A stretch of DNA of 12,106 nucleotides from Clostridium sp. CAG:253 (GCA_000436755.1 FR887278.1:1-12106), one strand, 5' to 3'; positions 1 to 7,938 are shown, counted from the stretch's first letter. Program-made: numbers and translations. The notes: generated from the sequence alone by a model not told the origin.

Positions 1-1537
1 ACTGCATCAGAACTACCGACTCAACATGTACCGTCCCTGGAAACATATCCACATTGCTCACTCTCTCCACATGATATCCAAATGTTTCAAATGTGGCCAA
101 ATCCTGTGACAGGCTCGTCGGTTTGCATGAAATGTAAACAATATTCTTCACTCCATAATCAATTATCTTTCTGATTGCTTTTGGGTGTATTCCTTCTCTT
201 GGTGGATCCAGTATAATATAATCAGGTTTTTCTTCAATTTCATCTATTACTTTCAGGACATCGCCTGCTATAAACTCACAGTTATCAAGACCGTTTATTG
301 CTGCATTTTCTTTTGCTGCTTCTACTGCTTCTTCCACAATTTCAACACCTATGACTTTTTTTGCGACCGGTGCTATAATCTGTGCAATCGTTCCTGTTCC
401 GCTGTACAAGTCAAAAACTACCTTTTCTCTGAATACCTCCGCGGCATCTGAATCGTTTTTTACGTCTGTAATATTGCTTTTTTCAGAATTTTTTATATTA
501 TTTACTTTATTCACTGCTACAGTGTCGATTTCTTCCTTATGTTCTTGTTCTATGCTGTTTCCAAGTATATAATCTCTTGCTCTTGTATAAAGCACTTCCG
601 CACCTTTTGTGTTCGTCTGAAAAAATGAGAATGGTGAAATTTTAAATTGAAGTCCAAGTATTTTTTCAGTAAACCAGTCTTTACCGCTTATTATGTGCAT
701 CTCGTCACTTTTTACAACATCTCCAAGTCCGTCATTGACAATATGAATAAATCCTGTGAGTTTTCCATTGTATTCTATCTGATTTAATTTCTCAGAGACT
801 TCATTGACGTACTCTGTTATATCCTGCTGTGATGATGTTACAAGTGCTACGAGCAATTCTCCCGTTGATACTGCTCTTCGTACAAGCAAATGTCTAAGTA
901 CTCCCTCATGGGTATTTTTATTATAATGCGGTACCTGTTTTTCTCTGAAATATTCAACAATACAGTCTATCACCTTTGAGTAATCATCATCTACTATTTT
1001 ACAGCCTGATGCATTCACAATGTCATGGACACTTCCTTTTTTATGAAGTCCTAGTGTAAGCGGTCCACCCTTATATTCATCTCCGAACGAAAATTCCATC
1101 TTATTTCTGTAACCCTGTATTTCGGGACTTGCAAGTATTCCGTCATATATATAATCCTTTTTTATGTTAAGTGATGAATCAAGTGTTTTATATACATTGT
1201 CTATTATCTCAAGCACCTGATTTTTTTTGAGTTCAAGCTGCTTTTCATACGGAAGTGTCTGATAACTGCATCCTCCACATTTTCCAAAGTGGCTGCACAT
1301 TGGGTCAGCTGTCTCTATTGGTGACTTTTCTGTTACTTCCAGCAAAATTCCCTGGCTCTTATCTTTTCTTACTCTCTTTGCCCTGAATTTTACTTTTTGT
1401 CCCGGCAATGCCCCTTTTACAAGTGTGAGTGTTTTATCTTCATTTCCGTTTTCATCAGTTTCGATTACCTCGACATATGCTTTATTTGGAAAATCAACTT
1501 TTTTTACAACTCCTTCATATATGTTTCCCTTTTTCAT
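1..1537 (-). CDS. rlmD: 23S rRNA (uracil-C5)-methyltransferase, RlmD/RumA type, 3' end cut by window
   Basis: SAM-dependent enzyme of the TrmA/RumA family that methylates C5 of a uridine in 23S rRNA (U1939 for E. coli RlmD). Starts at ATG 1535-1537 behind a GGAAGGCGG ribosome site; 512 codons are visible with no stop, so the last few lie outside the window. A TRAM-like RNA-binding region covers roughly residues 1-60. Cys81, Cys87, Cys90 (spacing C-x5-C-x2-C) and Cys179 match the [4Fe-4S] ligands of RumA. QGYRNKMEF follows the first cysteines. The SAM-binding motif FDLYSGTGT starts at residue 375; DPPREG and the catalytic YISCKP (Cys471) come after. Firmicutes also have RlmCD, which methylates two sites, so the exact target is open. 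Odd: a hydrophilic insert at about residues 328-365 makes it longer than the usual 450-460 residues. It lies 151 bp downstream of pheA and may have its own promoter. Confidence 0.93.
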   Translation of the reverse strand, partial: MKKGNIYEGVVKKVDFPNKAYVEVIETDENGNEDKTLTLVKGALPGQKVKFRAKRVRKDKSQGILLEVTEKSPIETADPMCSHFGKCGGCSYQTLPYEKQLELKKNQVLEIIDNVYKTLDSSLNIKKDYIYDGILASPEIQGYRNKMEFSFGDEYKGGPLTLGLHKKGSVHDIVNASGCKIVDDDYSKVIDCIVEYFREKQVPHYNKNTHEGVLRHLLVRRAVSTGELLVALVTSSQQDITEYVNEVSEKLNQIEYNGKLTGFIHIVNDGLGDVVKSDEMHIISGKDWFTEKILGLQFKISPFSFFQTNTKGAEVLYTRARDYILGNSIEQEHKEEIDTVAVNKVNNIKNSEKSNITDVKNDSDAAEVFREKVVFDLYSGTGTIAQIIAPVAKKVIGVEIVEEAVEAAKENAAINGLDNCEFIAGDVLKVIDEIEEKPDYIILDPPREGIHPKAIRKIIDYGVKNIVYISCKPTSLSQDLATFETFGYHVERVSNVDMFPGTVHVESVVLMQ

Positions 1538-1594
1538 ATATAATCCGCCTTCCTCTAACCAACAAAAAGCAGTGAAGATATTTTATCGTTTCTG

Positions 1595-1623
1595 GTACAA
1601 CGAATAATTAATTTATGTTGTAC
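1595..1623. repeat. Inverted repeat upstream of rlmD
   Basis: GTACAAC (1595-1601) and GTTGTAC (1617-1623) form perfect 7-bp arms around a 15-base AT-rich spacer. A weak -10-like box, TATAGT on the minus strand (1622-1627), overlaps the upstream arm. The repeat lies in the 151-bp gap between pheA and rlmD. It could be an operator or a short RNA hairpin in an rlmD leader. No U-run follows either arm, so it does not look like an intrinsic terminator. Confidence 0.4.
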
Positions 1624-1688
1624 TATACACAAACGCTGTGCCAATAACTCTATATCTCTCCCTGCTTTTCATTGTACTGTTTTTAGTT

Positions 1689-2828
1689 TTATTTTGTTCT
1701 GACATTTCCAAGTATTGTAAGCTCTTTTGCACACTCTCTTATGCATGCAAGTGCGTTTCGTACACCCGGATCGTTCAAATTTCCTTCAATGTCAACAAAG
1801 AACTGATACTCCCAGTTTCTATTCTCTATAGGTCTTGATTCTATTTTAGTAAGGTTTAAGTCATTATAATAAAAGTTTGAAAGCATGTTGTAAAGTGCTC
1901 CAGCCTGATGCTTTATTTCAAAAGAAAGACTTATCTTATTTGCATTTGAAAGAAATACTTTCTGGTTTGTCACAATTATAAATCTTGTATAATTACTGCT
2001 CTCAAAATTGATGCTTTCTTCAAGTACATCAAGCCCGAATATTTTGGCAGCTCTCGTGCTTGCAATCGCTCCCTGAGAAATATCATCTTCCTCTGCCACT
2101 TTTTTAGCCGCGCTCGATGTGCTCATATATGATTCACTTTCCATGTTATGCTCTTTTATAAATTTTGAACACTGCATAATTCCCTGCGGATGTGAATACA
2201 CCTTCTTTATATCCGATACTTTTGCTCCCGGTTTGCCAAGAAGTGCCTGTTCAACTTTTACTACATGTTCTGCAACTATTGTGATGTCATAGTCGAGCAG
2301 CAAATCATAAGTGTCATTTATTCCGCCTGTCGATGTGTTTTCAATAGGGATAACTCCGTATTTTGCTTCTCCGTTTGCAACTGTTTCAAGCACTTCCTTA
2401 AAAGAAAGTCTGTTCATTGAAGTTATATCTGTTCCAAATACTTCCTCCATTGCCTGTTCAGTATATGCCCCGTGTTCTCCGAAGCATACAATCCTTGTGT
2501 CCTTGTCCACATCAAGCTTGTCCACCTGTTTAAATGGTAAAATCTCGTTTGTTTCACTTCCAAGGACTTTATACTGATACTTTCTGCTTATTGACATTAT
2601 CTGTCTAAAGAGATCCTCTATTCCGGTTTTATTAAACTCATCCTGTGTAAGTTCTCTAAGAGCATGAATTTTTTCTTCTTCTCTTGCAGGGTCAAAAACT
2701 TTTTTCCCTGTACTTCTTTTGTATGCTGCAACATCTGTCGCAACTTTCATTCTTTCCTCAAAAAGACTTGCAATCTCCTTATCAATCTTGTCAATCTTTG
2801 CTCTGCTTTCTTTTAAGTCAACAACCAT
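1689..2828 (-). CDS. pheA: Bifunctional chorismate mutase / prephenate dehydratase (P-protein)
   Basis: Cytoplasmic enzyme of phenylalanine synthesis: chorismate to prephenate, then prephenate to phenylpyruvate. Three domains are visible in 379 residues. The AroQ-type mutase is at about 1-90, with Arg9, Arg26, Lys37, Asp46, Arg49 and Glu50 aligning with E. coli Arg11, Arg28, Lys39, Asp48, Arg51 and Glu52 at a constant offset. The dehydratase is at about 110-290, with GEHGAYTEQ near 117 and the TRF motif at 281-283. A C-terminal ACT domain at about 298-375 carries GALY (310-313) and ESRP (330-333), the two motifs that bind phenylalanine, so end-product inhibition is expected. The ATG at 2826-2828 has a GAAGGG ribosome site 11 bases upstream. 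It lies 28 bp downstream of the aminopeptidase gene with no promoter evident between, so the two are probably co-transcribed. Length is normal for the family. Confidence 0.96.
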   Translation of the reverse strand: MVVDLKESRAKIDKIDKEIASLFEERMKVATDVAAYKRSTGKKVFDPAREEEKIHALRELTQDEFNKTGIEDLFRQIMSISRKYQYKVLGSETNEILPFKQVDKLDVDKDTRIVCFGEHGAYTEQAMEEVFGTDITSMNRLSFKEVLETVANGEAKYGVIPIENTSTGGINDTYDLLLDYDITIVAEHVVKVEQALLGKPGAKVSDIKKVYSHPQGIMQCSKFIKEHNMESESYMSTSSAAKKVAEEDDISQGAIASTRAAKIFGLDVLEESINFESSNYTRFIIVTNQKVFLSNANKISLSFEIKHQAGALYNMLSNFYYNDLNLTKIESRPIENRNWEYQFFVDIEGNLNDPGVRNALACIRECAKELTILGNVRTK

Positions 2829-2856
2829 AAATCTATTTTCCCTTCAGTTCTTTATC

Positions 2857-4236
2857 TTAATTTTTCAAAAATGCGTCATAACATTTCTTTGCTTCGTAAA
2901 CATCAGCTTTACTTGCAATTTCCCATGGTGCATGCATATTTAAGATAGGCACGCCGCAATCAATTACTTCCATTCCATAAAGTGACATGATATATGCGAT
3001 AGTTCCGCCGCCGCCGACATCAACTTTTCCAAGTTCTGCCATCTGGTAATTTACGTTATTATCATCCATTATCTTTCTGAGTTTTGCAATATACTCTGCA
3101 TTTGCATCATTTGAGCCTGATTTTCCGCGACTTCCTGTAAATTTGCTGAATACAACGCCTCGTCCGCAGAATGAAGCATTTTTCTTTTCAAATGCTTCTG
3201 CAAAAAGAGGGTCATAACCTGCATTTACGTCTGACGAGAGCATCTTGCTGTTTGCAAGACATCTTCTGAGTTTAATATCTGTATAATCTCCCTGAAGACT
3301 TATAATCTCAGCTACAACATTCTCGAAAAATCTTGACTGCATTCCTGTTGCACCTACACTTCCTATCTCCTCCTTATCTACAAGAAGACAGCAGGCTGTT
3401 CTTTCAAGTTCCGCTTTAGTTCCAAGCATTGCAGCAAGTGATGTGTAAGCACACACCCTGTCATCCTGTCCGTAAGACATTATCATACTTCTATCAAAAC
3501 CGAGTTCCCTTGCTCTTCCTGCCGGTACAACTTCAAGCTCAGATGACATAAAATCCTCTTCATCCATCCCGTATTTTTCTTTCAATATCGCAAGTACACC
3601 TTTTGATACGGCTTCTTTCTCTTCTCCGTTAAGCGGTATACTTCCGACCAAAACATCAAGTTTTTCACCTTCAATAACTTTTGCTGCTTTCTTTTCCATC
3701 TGACTTCCGGCAAGATGTATTAAAAGATCACTTACGCAAAATACAGGGTCATCATCATTTTCACCTATATTCACATCTATTACACTTCCGTCTTTCTTTG
3801 CGATAACACCGTGTATTGCAAGAGGAATTGTAACCCACTGGTATTTTTTAATTCCGCCGTAATAGTGTGTGTCAAGATATGCAAGTTCACTGTCCTCATA
3901 TAATGGATTCTGCTTTACATCCATTCTAGGAGAGTCGATATGAGCTCCGAGTATATTCATTCCATTCTCAAGAGGCTCTTTTCCTATTTGGAACATTGCG
4001 ACTGTTTTATCCATGCATACAGAATATACTTTATCACCACATTTAAGTGTTTCTCCGGATTTGATATAAACATCCAAATCTCTGTAACCGGCACTCTCAG
4101 CCTGTGCAATAATCTGTTTTACACACTCTCTTTCCGTTTTTCCTGCCGACAAAAAGTCTCTATATTCTTTACAAAGTTTTTCTAACTCTTTTTTGTTATT
4201 TTCATCATATGATTTCCAAGCATTTTTTCTTTCCAT
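2857..4236 (-). CDS. apeA: M18 family aminopeptidase (ApeA type)
   Basis: Cytosolic two-metal (zinc-type) aminopeptidase of family M18, expected to remove N-terminal residues from peptides. At 459 residues it matches the type-1 (ApeA) bacterial form rather than the type-2 form of about 430, and the LDTHYYGGIKKYQW segment (121-134) is typical of that form. The expected metal-site residues are present: His99 in AHIDSPR, an Asp in GQDDR (258/259), Glu289-Glu290 in DKEEIGS (general base and ligand), Asp336 in SSDVNAG, and His435 in NMHAPWE. The ATG at 4234-4236 is preceded by an AAGAGG ribosome site at 4243-4248. A good promoter with an 11-bp repeat array lies directly upstream, and pheA follows after 28 bp. 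Why these two are paired is not obvious; peptide-derived amino-acid supply is one guess. The family call is firm, the substrate specificity is not. Confidence 0.93.
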   Translation of the reverse strand: MERKNAWKSYDENNKKELEKLCKEYRDFLSAGKTERECVKQIIAQAESAGYRDLDVYIKSGETLKCGDKVYSVCMDKTVAMFQIGKEPLENGMNILGAHIDSPRMDVKQNPLYEDSELAYLDTHYYGGIKKYQWVTIPLAIHGVIAKKDGSVIDVNIGENDDDPVFCVSDLLIHLAGSQMEKKAAKVIEGEKLDVLVGSIPLNGEEKEAVSKGVLAILKEKYGMDEEDFMSSELEVVPAGRARELGFDRSMIMSYGQDDRVCAYTSLAAMLGTKAELERTACCLLVDKEEIGSVGATGMQSRFFENVVAEIISLQGDYTDIKLRRCLANSKMLSSDVNAGYDPLFAEAFEKKNASFCGRGVVFSKFTGSRGKSGSNDANAEYIAKLRKIMDDNNVNYQMAELGKVDVGGGGTIAYIMSLYGMEVIDCGVPILNMHAPWEIASKADVYEAKKCYDAFLKN

Positions 4237-4258
4237 AATAAACCTCTTTTCTGCGCAT

Positions 4259-4288
4259 ATTATTCAACGCATATTAAGTTAGTGTCAA
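4259..4288 (-). promoter_or_regulatory. Sigma-A-like promoter of the apeA-pheA operon
   Basis: On the minus strand a perfect -35 box TTGACA (4283-4288) is separated by 18 bp from AATAAT (4259-4264), which matches five of six positions of the -10 consensus. Transcription would start near 4252, giving a leader of only about 16 bases before the ATG at 4236. A direct repeat of TAATATGCG (minus strand; 4254-4262 and 4268-4276) overlaps the -10 region. The -35 box sits in the last unit of the 11-bp repeat array. Confidence 0.6.
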
Positions 4289-4341
4289 GCCGGTACTAAA
4301 TTCGTATCAAGTTAGTATCAAGTTAGTACCAAGCTGCATAC
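4276..4341. repeat. Six tandem 11-bp repeats upstream of apeA
   Basis: Six consecutive 11-bp units on the plus strand: AAGTTAGTGTC (4276-4286), AAGCCGGTACT (4287-4297), AAATTCGTATC (4298-4308), AAGTTAGTATC (4309-4319), AAGTTAGTACC (4320-4330) and AAGCTGCATAC (4331-4341). Units 1, 4 and 5 are nearly identical; units 2, 3 and 6 are diverged. Read on the minus strand, TTGACA or TTGATA occurs at several unit junctions, and the last one serves as the apparent apeA -35 box. The 11-bp period is close to one DNA helical turn, as expected for stacked regulator sites on one face of the helix. The array lies between the ylbJ stop and apeA. Confidence 0.8.
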
Positions 4342-4350
4342 CTTTATATT

Positions 4351-5346
4351 TTATATCCTAAATACCAATAATGCAAGCACTACTGCAATAAAAGCCTGCC
4401 TTATCTTTGCTGTCATATAGTCTTTTATCGAAAGATTTGTGTCTGATATAACGCTGTATGTCTGTGCCACACTAGAAATTCCACCAAACGCACACAGTCC
4501 AATCGTTATCAATGTTTTCATTTCCGTATTAAACAATAAAATACCTGACAAAACGTTAAGACCCGCTATCTGCATAACACCTGTACTTACTTCCGCAATT
4601 CCCGCCAATATACAGCCTATTATGCTATACTTTACCGGTATTATATATTCTATTATGCTCGTTATTATGGAAAATAAAATTATATATCCGCCAATTTTAA
4701 GAATTGTTTCGCATGATTCTCCAATACTCTCATCAACCGCTTCCATTGTTGGATAATTTTTATCAGATGTCCCGTCTTTTTTTATGTCACAGTCTTTTTT
4801 ATCTTTCCGCCAGTCTTCAACTTTTGCTATACCACCACTACATTTTTTCTTTGCAGACATAACTCTGTAAAGCCATGCGTTTATGATGGCTGAACCTGCT
4901 GCTACTGCCAGTACAAGAAACGGTCTTTTAACATCAAGACATTTTACGCCGATAAATTCAATTAAAAACATCGGACTTAAATTATTGCAGAATGTAAGCA
5001 GATATTGTGCTTCTTCCCGCCCTATATCTTTATTTTTATACAACTGTGCCGTTGTCTTTGCTCCTACCGGACATCCGGCAAGAAAACCGATAAGTATCGG
5101 ATAACTTCCCTCCGCACTCACACCAAAAATAATACCAAACAACGGTTTAAAAAAACTGTTTATGTACTTTGTAACTTTCATTTTGATAAGTATATTCGAT
5201 AATATCATAAAAGGAAGCAATGATGGAACTATAGCCATAAACCATAGCAACAGCCCATCTTTTGCTCCCTCACTTACAACTGTCGGCATAATCGTAAACA
5301 ACACTATCATGCTGACGATTACAAATATAAATGTTTTTCTCCTCAT
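4351..5346 (-). CDS. ylbJ: YlbJ-family integral membrane protein (nucleoside-recognition/Gate domain)
   Basis: Polytopic membrane protein resembling the sporulation-associated YlbJ family, which carries Gate (nucleoside-recognition) domains. Visible signatures are an N-terminal helix followed by IVPSLLPFMILS, then GFLAGCPVGAKTTAQLY, FCNNLSPMF, and the second-half segment ETILKIGGYIILFS. A charged stretch of about 40 residues (roughly 165-205) separates the two membrane halves. At 331 residues it is shorter than B. subtilis YlbJ (about 408). I chose ATG 5344-5346 because GAGGTG (5353-5358) lies six bases upstream; the in-frame GTG at 5353-5355 is inside that ribosome site. The transported substrate, if any, is unknown. 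No other sporulation gene is visible, so its presence does not prove that the organism makes spores. It lies 153 bp downstream of the large membrane protein gene. Confidence 0.8.
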   Translation of the reverse strand: MRRKTFIFVIVSMIVLFTIMPTVVSEGAKDGLLLWFMAIVPSLLPFMILSNILIKMKVTKYINSFFKPLFGIIFGVSAEGSYPILIGFLAGCPVGAKTTAQLYKNKDIGREEAQYLLTFCNNLSPMFLIEFIGVKCLDVKRPFLVLAVAAGSAIINAWLYRVMSAKKKCSGGIAKVEDWRKDKKDCDIKKDGTSDKNYPTMEAVDESIGESCETILKIGGYIILFSIITSIIEYIIPVKYSIIGCILAGIAEVSTGVMQIAGLNVLSGILLFNTEMKTLITIGLCAFGGISSVAQTYSVISDTNLSIKDYMTAKIRQAFIAVVLALLVFRI

Positions 5347-5352
5347 GATACG

Positions 5353-5358
5353 CACCTC
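5353..5358 (-). promoter_or_regulatory. Ribosome binding site that fixes the ylbJ start
   Basis: GAGGTG on the minus strand, six bases before ATG 5346. It overlaps the alternative upstream GTG, which has no ribosome site of its own, so the shorter reading is preferred. Confidence 0.7.
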
Positions 5359-5499
5359 ATTTTATGCATATTTCCTGCTGTTCTACAGCTTTCACTGCAA
5401 ACACTGCCGCATTAAATCCATACATCCGCCGCATAAAGCCATTCAAGCGCAGGTAATTTTATTTATGCAAAAAAATGCTTTTGTATCATATTTATGTAA

Positions 5500-7290
5500 T
5501 CATTTATTTTTTATAACTATCTCATGCAATGGTGCGTCCTCCTGCTTCAATCCAAGCAGTGAATCAATACATTTCTTCAACGTATCATCATAAGTCATCG
5601 CATAATGGCTTATAAGCTCTATTCCGACAAAATTTATATTATCATCAATTGAACCGAGAAAAGCAATATTTTTGCCATCCTCTGTGAAATATCCGTTCAC
5701 TTTCTTCAAACCGTTCATATATACACCCTGCCAGTCCTGATAGTTTGAATCAAACAATTCAGTTACCACCTCCTTATTGTCTATTATAAGGTTTGGATAA
5801 CCATTTTCAAAACTAATGCTGTTACATGAAACTCCAAGAAATACCATATTTCTCGTGATTTTATCATAAGGCATATGATCTGCATTTATGACTATCTTAG
5901 TTCCTTTTTTATCTGTATCTCTTACTATTTTTTCAGCCGCATCCTTATCATCATATGTAAATCCGCTGAGATAAACCGTATCATATTTTGACAATTCCGA
6001 AACACTGTATTTCTCTATGTTATTTTCCGTACCCTCATAAATCTGCGGATATATCATTGCCAATTGATGCACATTATCACCGATTCCAATAGCCCTATAG
6101 GCACTCTTGACCTCAAATGATTTTTCTTCGCATTCCTCCTGATTAAAAAGCGCATATTTTTCATTTGATGCAACAAATTTATAATTCTCTTTTTTGGCAG
6201 CTTTTTTGACCATCTGCATATCTGAATCTTTATTTCTCATTTTAGATTTCTGTATCACGACAGTATCATATTCTGAAGCCAGACACCTGTCAAAAACATA
6301 CAAATACTCACCTAAATCCATTGCTTCGGCTGCATCATCTGCAATTTTGCTTCCGTCTGTTTTTCCCGCCACAATCATCTTATGTTTAGTTAATCTCTGC
6401 GCCTCCTGCAATATGCTGTCAGATACACTGTCATCTGAAACAATAACAGCACTGTCTTTTTTCTGATATGCTATGTATATTGCAGGAACCATATCGATAC
6501 AAAGCAATATACATACCGCAATCTGAAGCTTTACTTTCAATGTATCCCACATGATAAAAGCCATAAATATACATGTGTATGCCAAAATAAGCAAAACATA
6601 CAATCTGTCACTTCTATATCCTGACTGCTTTACAAACCACACGCTCAAAGGCTTCACCGCAAACAAAAAAAGAACAATTCCACAAAAAAAAATAATATTT
6701 GTCTTTCTGTGGCTGCATATAACACCAAAAATCGCAAGTAAAATAATTGCAATACCAAAATAATATATAATCTGTGCATTTTTAAAATTATACACAGGAT
6801 TTAACACATCTTTTACTGAAAAAAATACTGAGTTATCAGAAGCTACAAAATTTTTATAATAAAATTCTTCATTTACAGCAGATTGATAAATTGTGACTGC
6901 ATCAGGCAGCAATAATGCAATCCCCGGTGCAACAACCCCATGTTTGTCCCTGTTTACACTTTTCCACAAAAAAAGAATTAAAACAATACATATCGAAACT
7001 ACTGCTGCCGAATATGCATCAATCTGTCTTAAGATTAACATACTGCCAAATATCAAAACAGGTAATACCTCTGTTTTGGTATTTATATATTCAAAACAAA
7101 GATACATCAACATTGGAACTGCAGCCATACATATCTGCGATTCTATACTGTCATTGACAATAATATCAAAAAAATTCAATGGCAAAAACATCCAAATCAA
7201 TCCGATATATACTCCCGTTACATATCTTTTCAATCTGCAGCCTATCAATATCCAGCACAATAAAGTCACTAAACCTATAATTATAACCAT
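5500..7290 (-). CDS. XrtG-locus multi-pass membrane protein with C-terminal soluble domain (PTPS_related-like)
   Basis: Function unknown. Residues 1-275 hold about nine or ten hydrophobic helices (for example 2-18, 25-45, 53-69, 93-110, 172-191, 197-212, 228-247, 254-273). Residues 276-596 are a soluble region, probably outside the membrane, with alternating strands such as YDTVYLSGFTYDD and GTKIVINADHMPYDK. The helix pattern and its place next to a PTPS homologue suggest the PTPS_related membrane family (Pfam PF10131) seen in exosortase loci, which recalls GT-C glycosyltransferases. This is recognition by pattern, not by search. Start ATG 7288-7290 has GAGG five bases upstream. The protein begins where the second part of such proteins usually does: the usual first helices and acidic first loop seem absent, and the 71-bp gap upstream cannot hold them. 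It is the last gene of the XrtG locus, 71 bp after the PTPS homologue. Confidence 0.6.
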   Translation of the reverse strand: MVIIIGLVTLLCWILIGCRLKRYVTGVYIGLIWMFLPLNFFDIIVNDSIESQICMAAVPMLMYLCFEYINTKTEVLPVLIFGSMLILRQIDAYSAAVVSICIVLILFLWKSVNRDKHGVVAPGIALLLPDAVTIYQSAVNEEFYYKNFVASDNSVFFSVKDVLNPVYNFKNAQIIYYFGIAIILLAIFGVICSHRKTNIIFFCGIVLFLFAVKPLSVWFVKQSGYRSDRLYVLLILAYTCIFMAFIMWDTLKVKLQIAVCILLCIDMVPAIYIAYQKKDSAVIVSDDSVSDSILQEAQRLTKHKMIVAGKTDGSKIADDAAEAMDLGEYLYVFDRCLASEYDTVVIQKSKMRNKDSDMQMVKKAAKKENYKFVASNEKYALFNQEECEEKSFEVKSAYRAIGIGDNVHQLAMIYPQIYEGTENNIEKYSVSELSKYDTVYLSGFTYDDKDAAEKIVRDTDKKGTKIVINADHMPYDKITRNMVFLGVSCNSISFENGYPNLIIDNKEVVTELFDSNYQDWQGVYMNGLKKVNGYFTEDGKNIAFLGSIDDNINFVGIELISHYAMTYDDTLKKCIDSLLGLKQEDAPLHEIVIKNK

Positions 7291-7361
7291 ATTTTCCTCG
7301 CTTCAAATCAGCACACTAAAACTGTTTATCATTCAATCATTCTCGGTACTAATCTACAGTA

Positions 7362-7829
7362 TCACTCAAGCATGTTATCTATTATATTATCTATAACTTC
7401 GTCTACCTGCTTTTCTGTCAGTCTTGATATATTTTCCTTAAAATCAAGTCCGTCTCTCAAATCTATGATATAACTTCTTGTAGGTGTTTCACTGCTCTCC
7501 ATGACAGCAAGTTCTCCACCAAGTTCCATTATGATTTTTCTTATCTCAGTACAAAAATAATCTGATATATTTTCCAACGTAGGAACAACTGTATCAAACG
7601 GCCGAATTTCATTCATTACTCTGCCTTGAAATTTTTCCAAATATTCTTCAATTGCCTTTTCAAATTTATTGAAAAGCACAAACTCCCCTTCGCTTTTCAT
7701 TATATAAAAGACGAATTCCCATGTGTGTGGATGCGTCTGTCCGTTTTTTCCGTTTATTATAATATAATGATTGGCATTAAGGTAAAATTTAAATTTATAT
7801 TCCCTATAAAGTTTTGTTGTCATATCCAT
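7362..7829 (-). CDS. 6-pyruvoyl-tetrahydropterin synthase-related protein of the XrtG locus
   Basis: Small cytosolic protein (155 residues) homologous to the PTPS/QueD fold. The family's three zinc ligands are recognisable: His21 in NANHY, and His33 and His35 in THPHTW, where the usual motif is HGH. PTLEN at 83-87 matches the conserved PT-EN, and Glu114 in SSETPT matches the pterin-anchoring glutamate. The catalytic Cys before the HxH pair is missing (NGKNGQT at that place) and the Asp-His pair of the LDH motif is also missing (KFQGRVMN instead). Canonical synthase activity is therefore unlikely; it may bind a pterin-like or other ligand. I know this as the exosortase-G-associated PTPS-related family (TIGR03112-like). 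ATG 7827-7829 follows a perfect AGGAGG (7841-7846) by 11 bases. No other queuosine or folate gene is nearby, which fits a role in the XrtG system. Confidence 0.82.
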   Translation of the reverse strand: MDMTTKLYREYKFKFYLNANHYIIINGKNGQTHPHTWEFVFYIMKSEGEFVLFNKFEKAIEEYLEKFQGRVMNEIRPFDTVVPTLENISDYFCTEIRKIIMELGGELAVMESSETPTRSYIIDLRDGLDFKENISRLTEKQVDEVIDNIIDNMLE

Positions 7830-7902
7830 TGAATATTCAACCTCCTGATACTGACATCTGCATATACAAGTATTTCAAACTATTTAAATATAATGCAAGG
7901 TT

Positions 7903-7916
7903 CAAAATACATTTTG
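7903..7916. repeat. 14-bp palindrome between the sensor-like gene and the PTPS homologue
   Basis: CAAAAT (7903-7908) and ATTTTG (7911-7916) are perfect 6-bp arms with a two-base centre. The 109-bp gap that holds it (7830-7938) is AT-rich and has no clear promoter, only a weak TTGAAC box on the minus strand. A two-base loop cannot make an RNA hairpin, so if functional it would be a DNA operator. In AT-rich sequence it may be chance. Confidence 0.25.
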
Positions 7917-7938
7917 CCCCCAACATCTTAATATATAA

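Noticed and set aside
4276..4341. CRISPR array
   Set aside because: The repeats are 11 bp, directly abutting, with no spacers and no cas genes nearby.
5359..5433. Minus-strand short frame of about 25 codons ending just before ylbJ, and a 16-codon cysteine-rich frame overlapping it
   Set aside because: Neither has a ribosome binding site, they overlap each other in different frames, and the length is within chance. The 153-bp region before ylbJ (5347-5499) shows nothing else firm; a GCTGT/ACAGC mini-hairpin at 5377-5389 is too small to call.
5461..5485. Intrinsic terminator after the large membrane protein gene
   Set aside because: The minus-strand T-run is preceded by only a 3-bp GCA/TGC stem, too weak. 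I found no convincing terminator anywhere in the window.
6893..7396. Plus-strand open frame of 167 codons, and similar ones at 7973-8530, 9044-9553 and 5162-5593
   Set aside because: They lie opposite well-supported minus-strand genes, have low-complexity sequences rich in I, S, K and Y, lack ribosome sites and show no family motif.
7362..7829. QueD of queuosine synthesis or a folate-pathway enzyme
   Set aside because: The catalytic residues are missing and no queC, queE, queF or folate gene is in the window; the neighbours belong to the XrtG locus.
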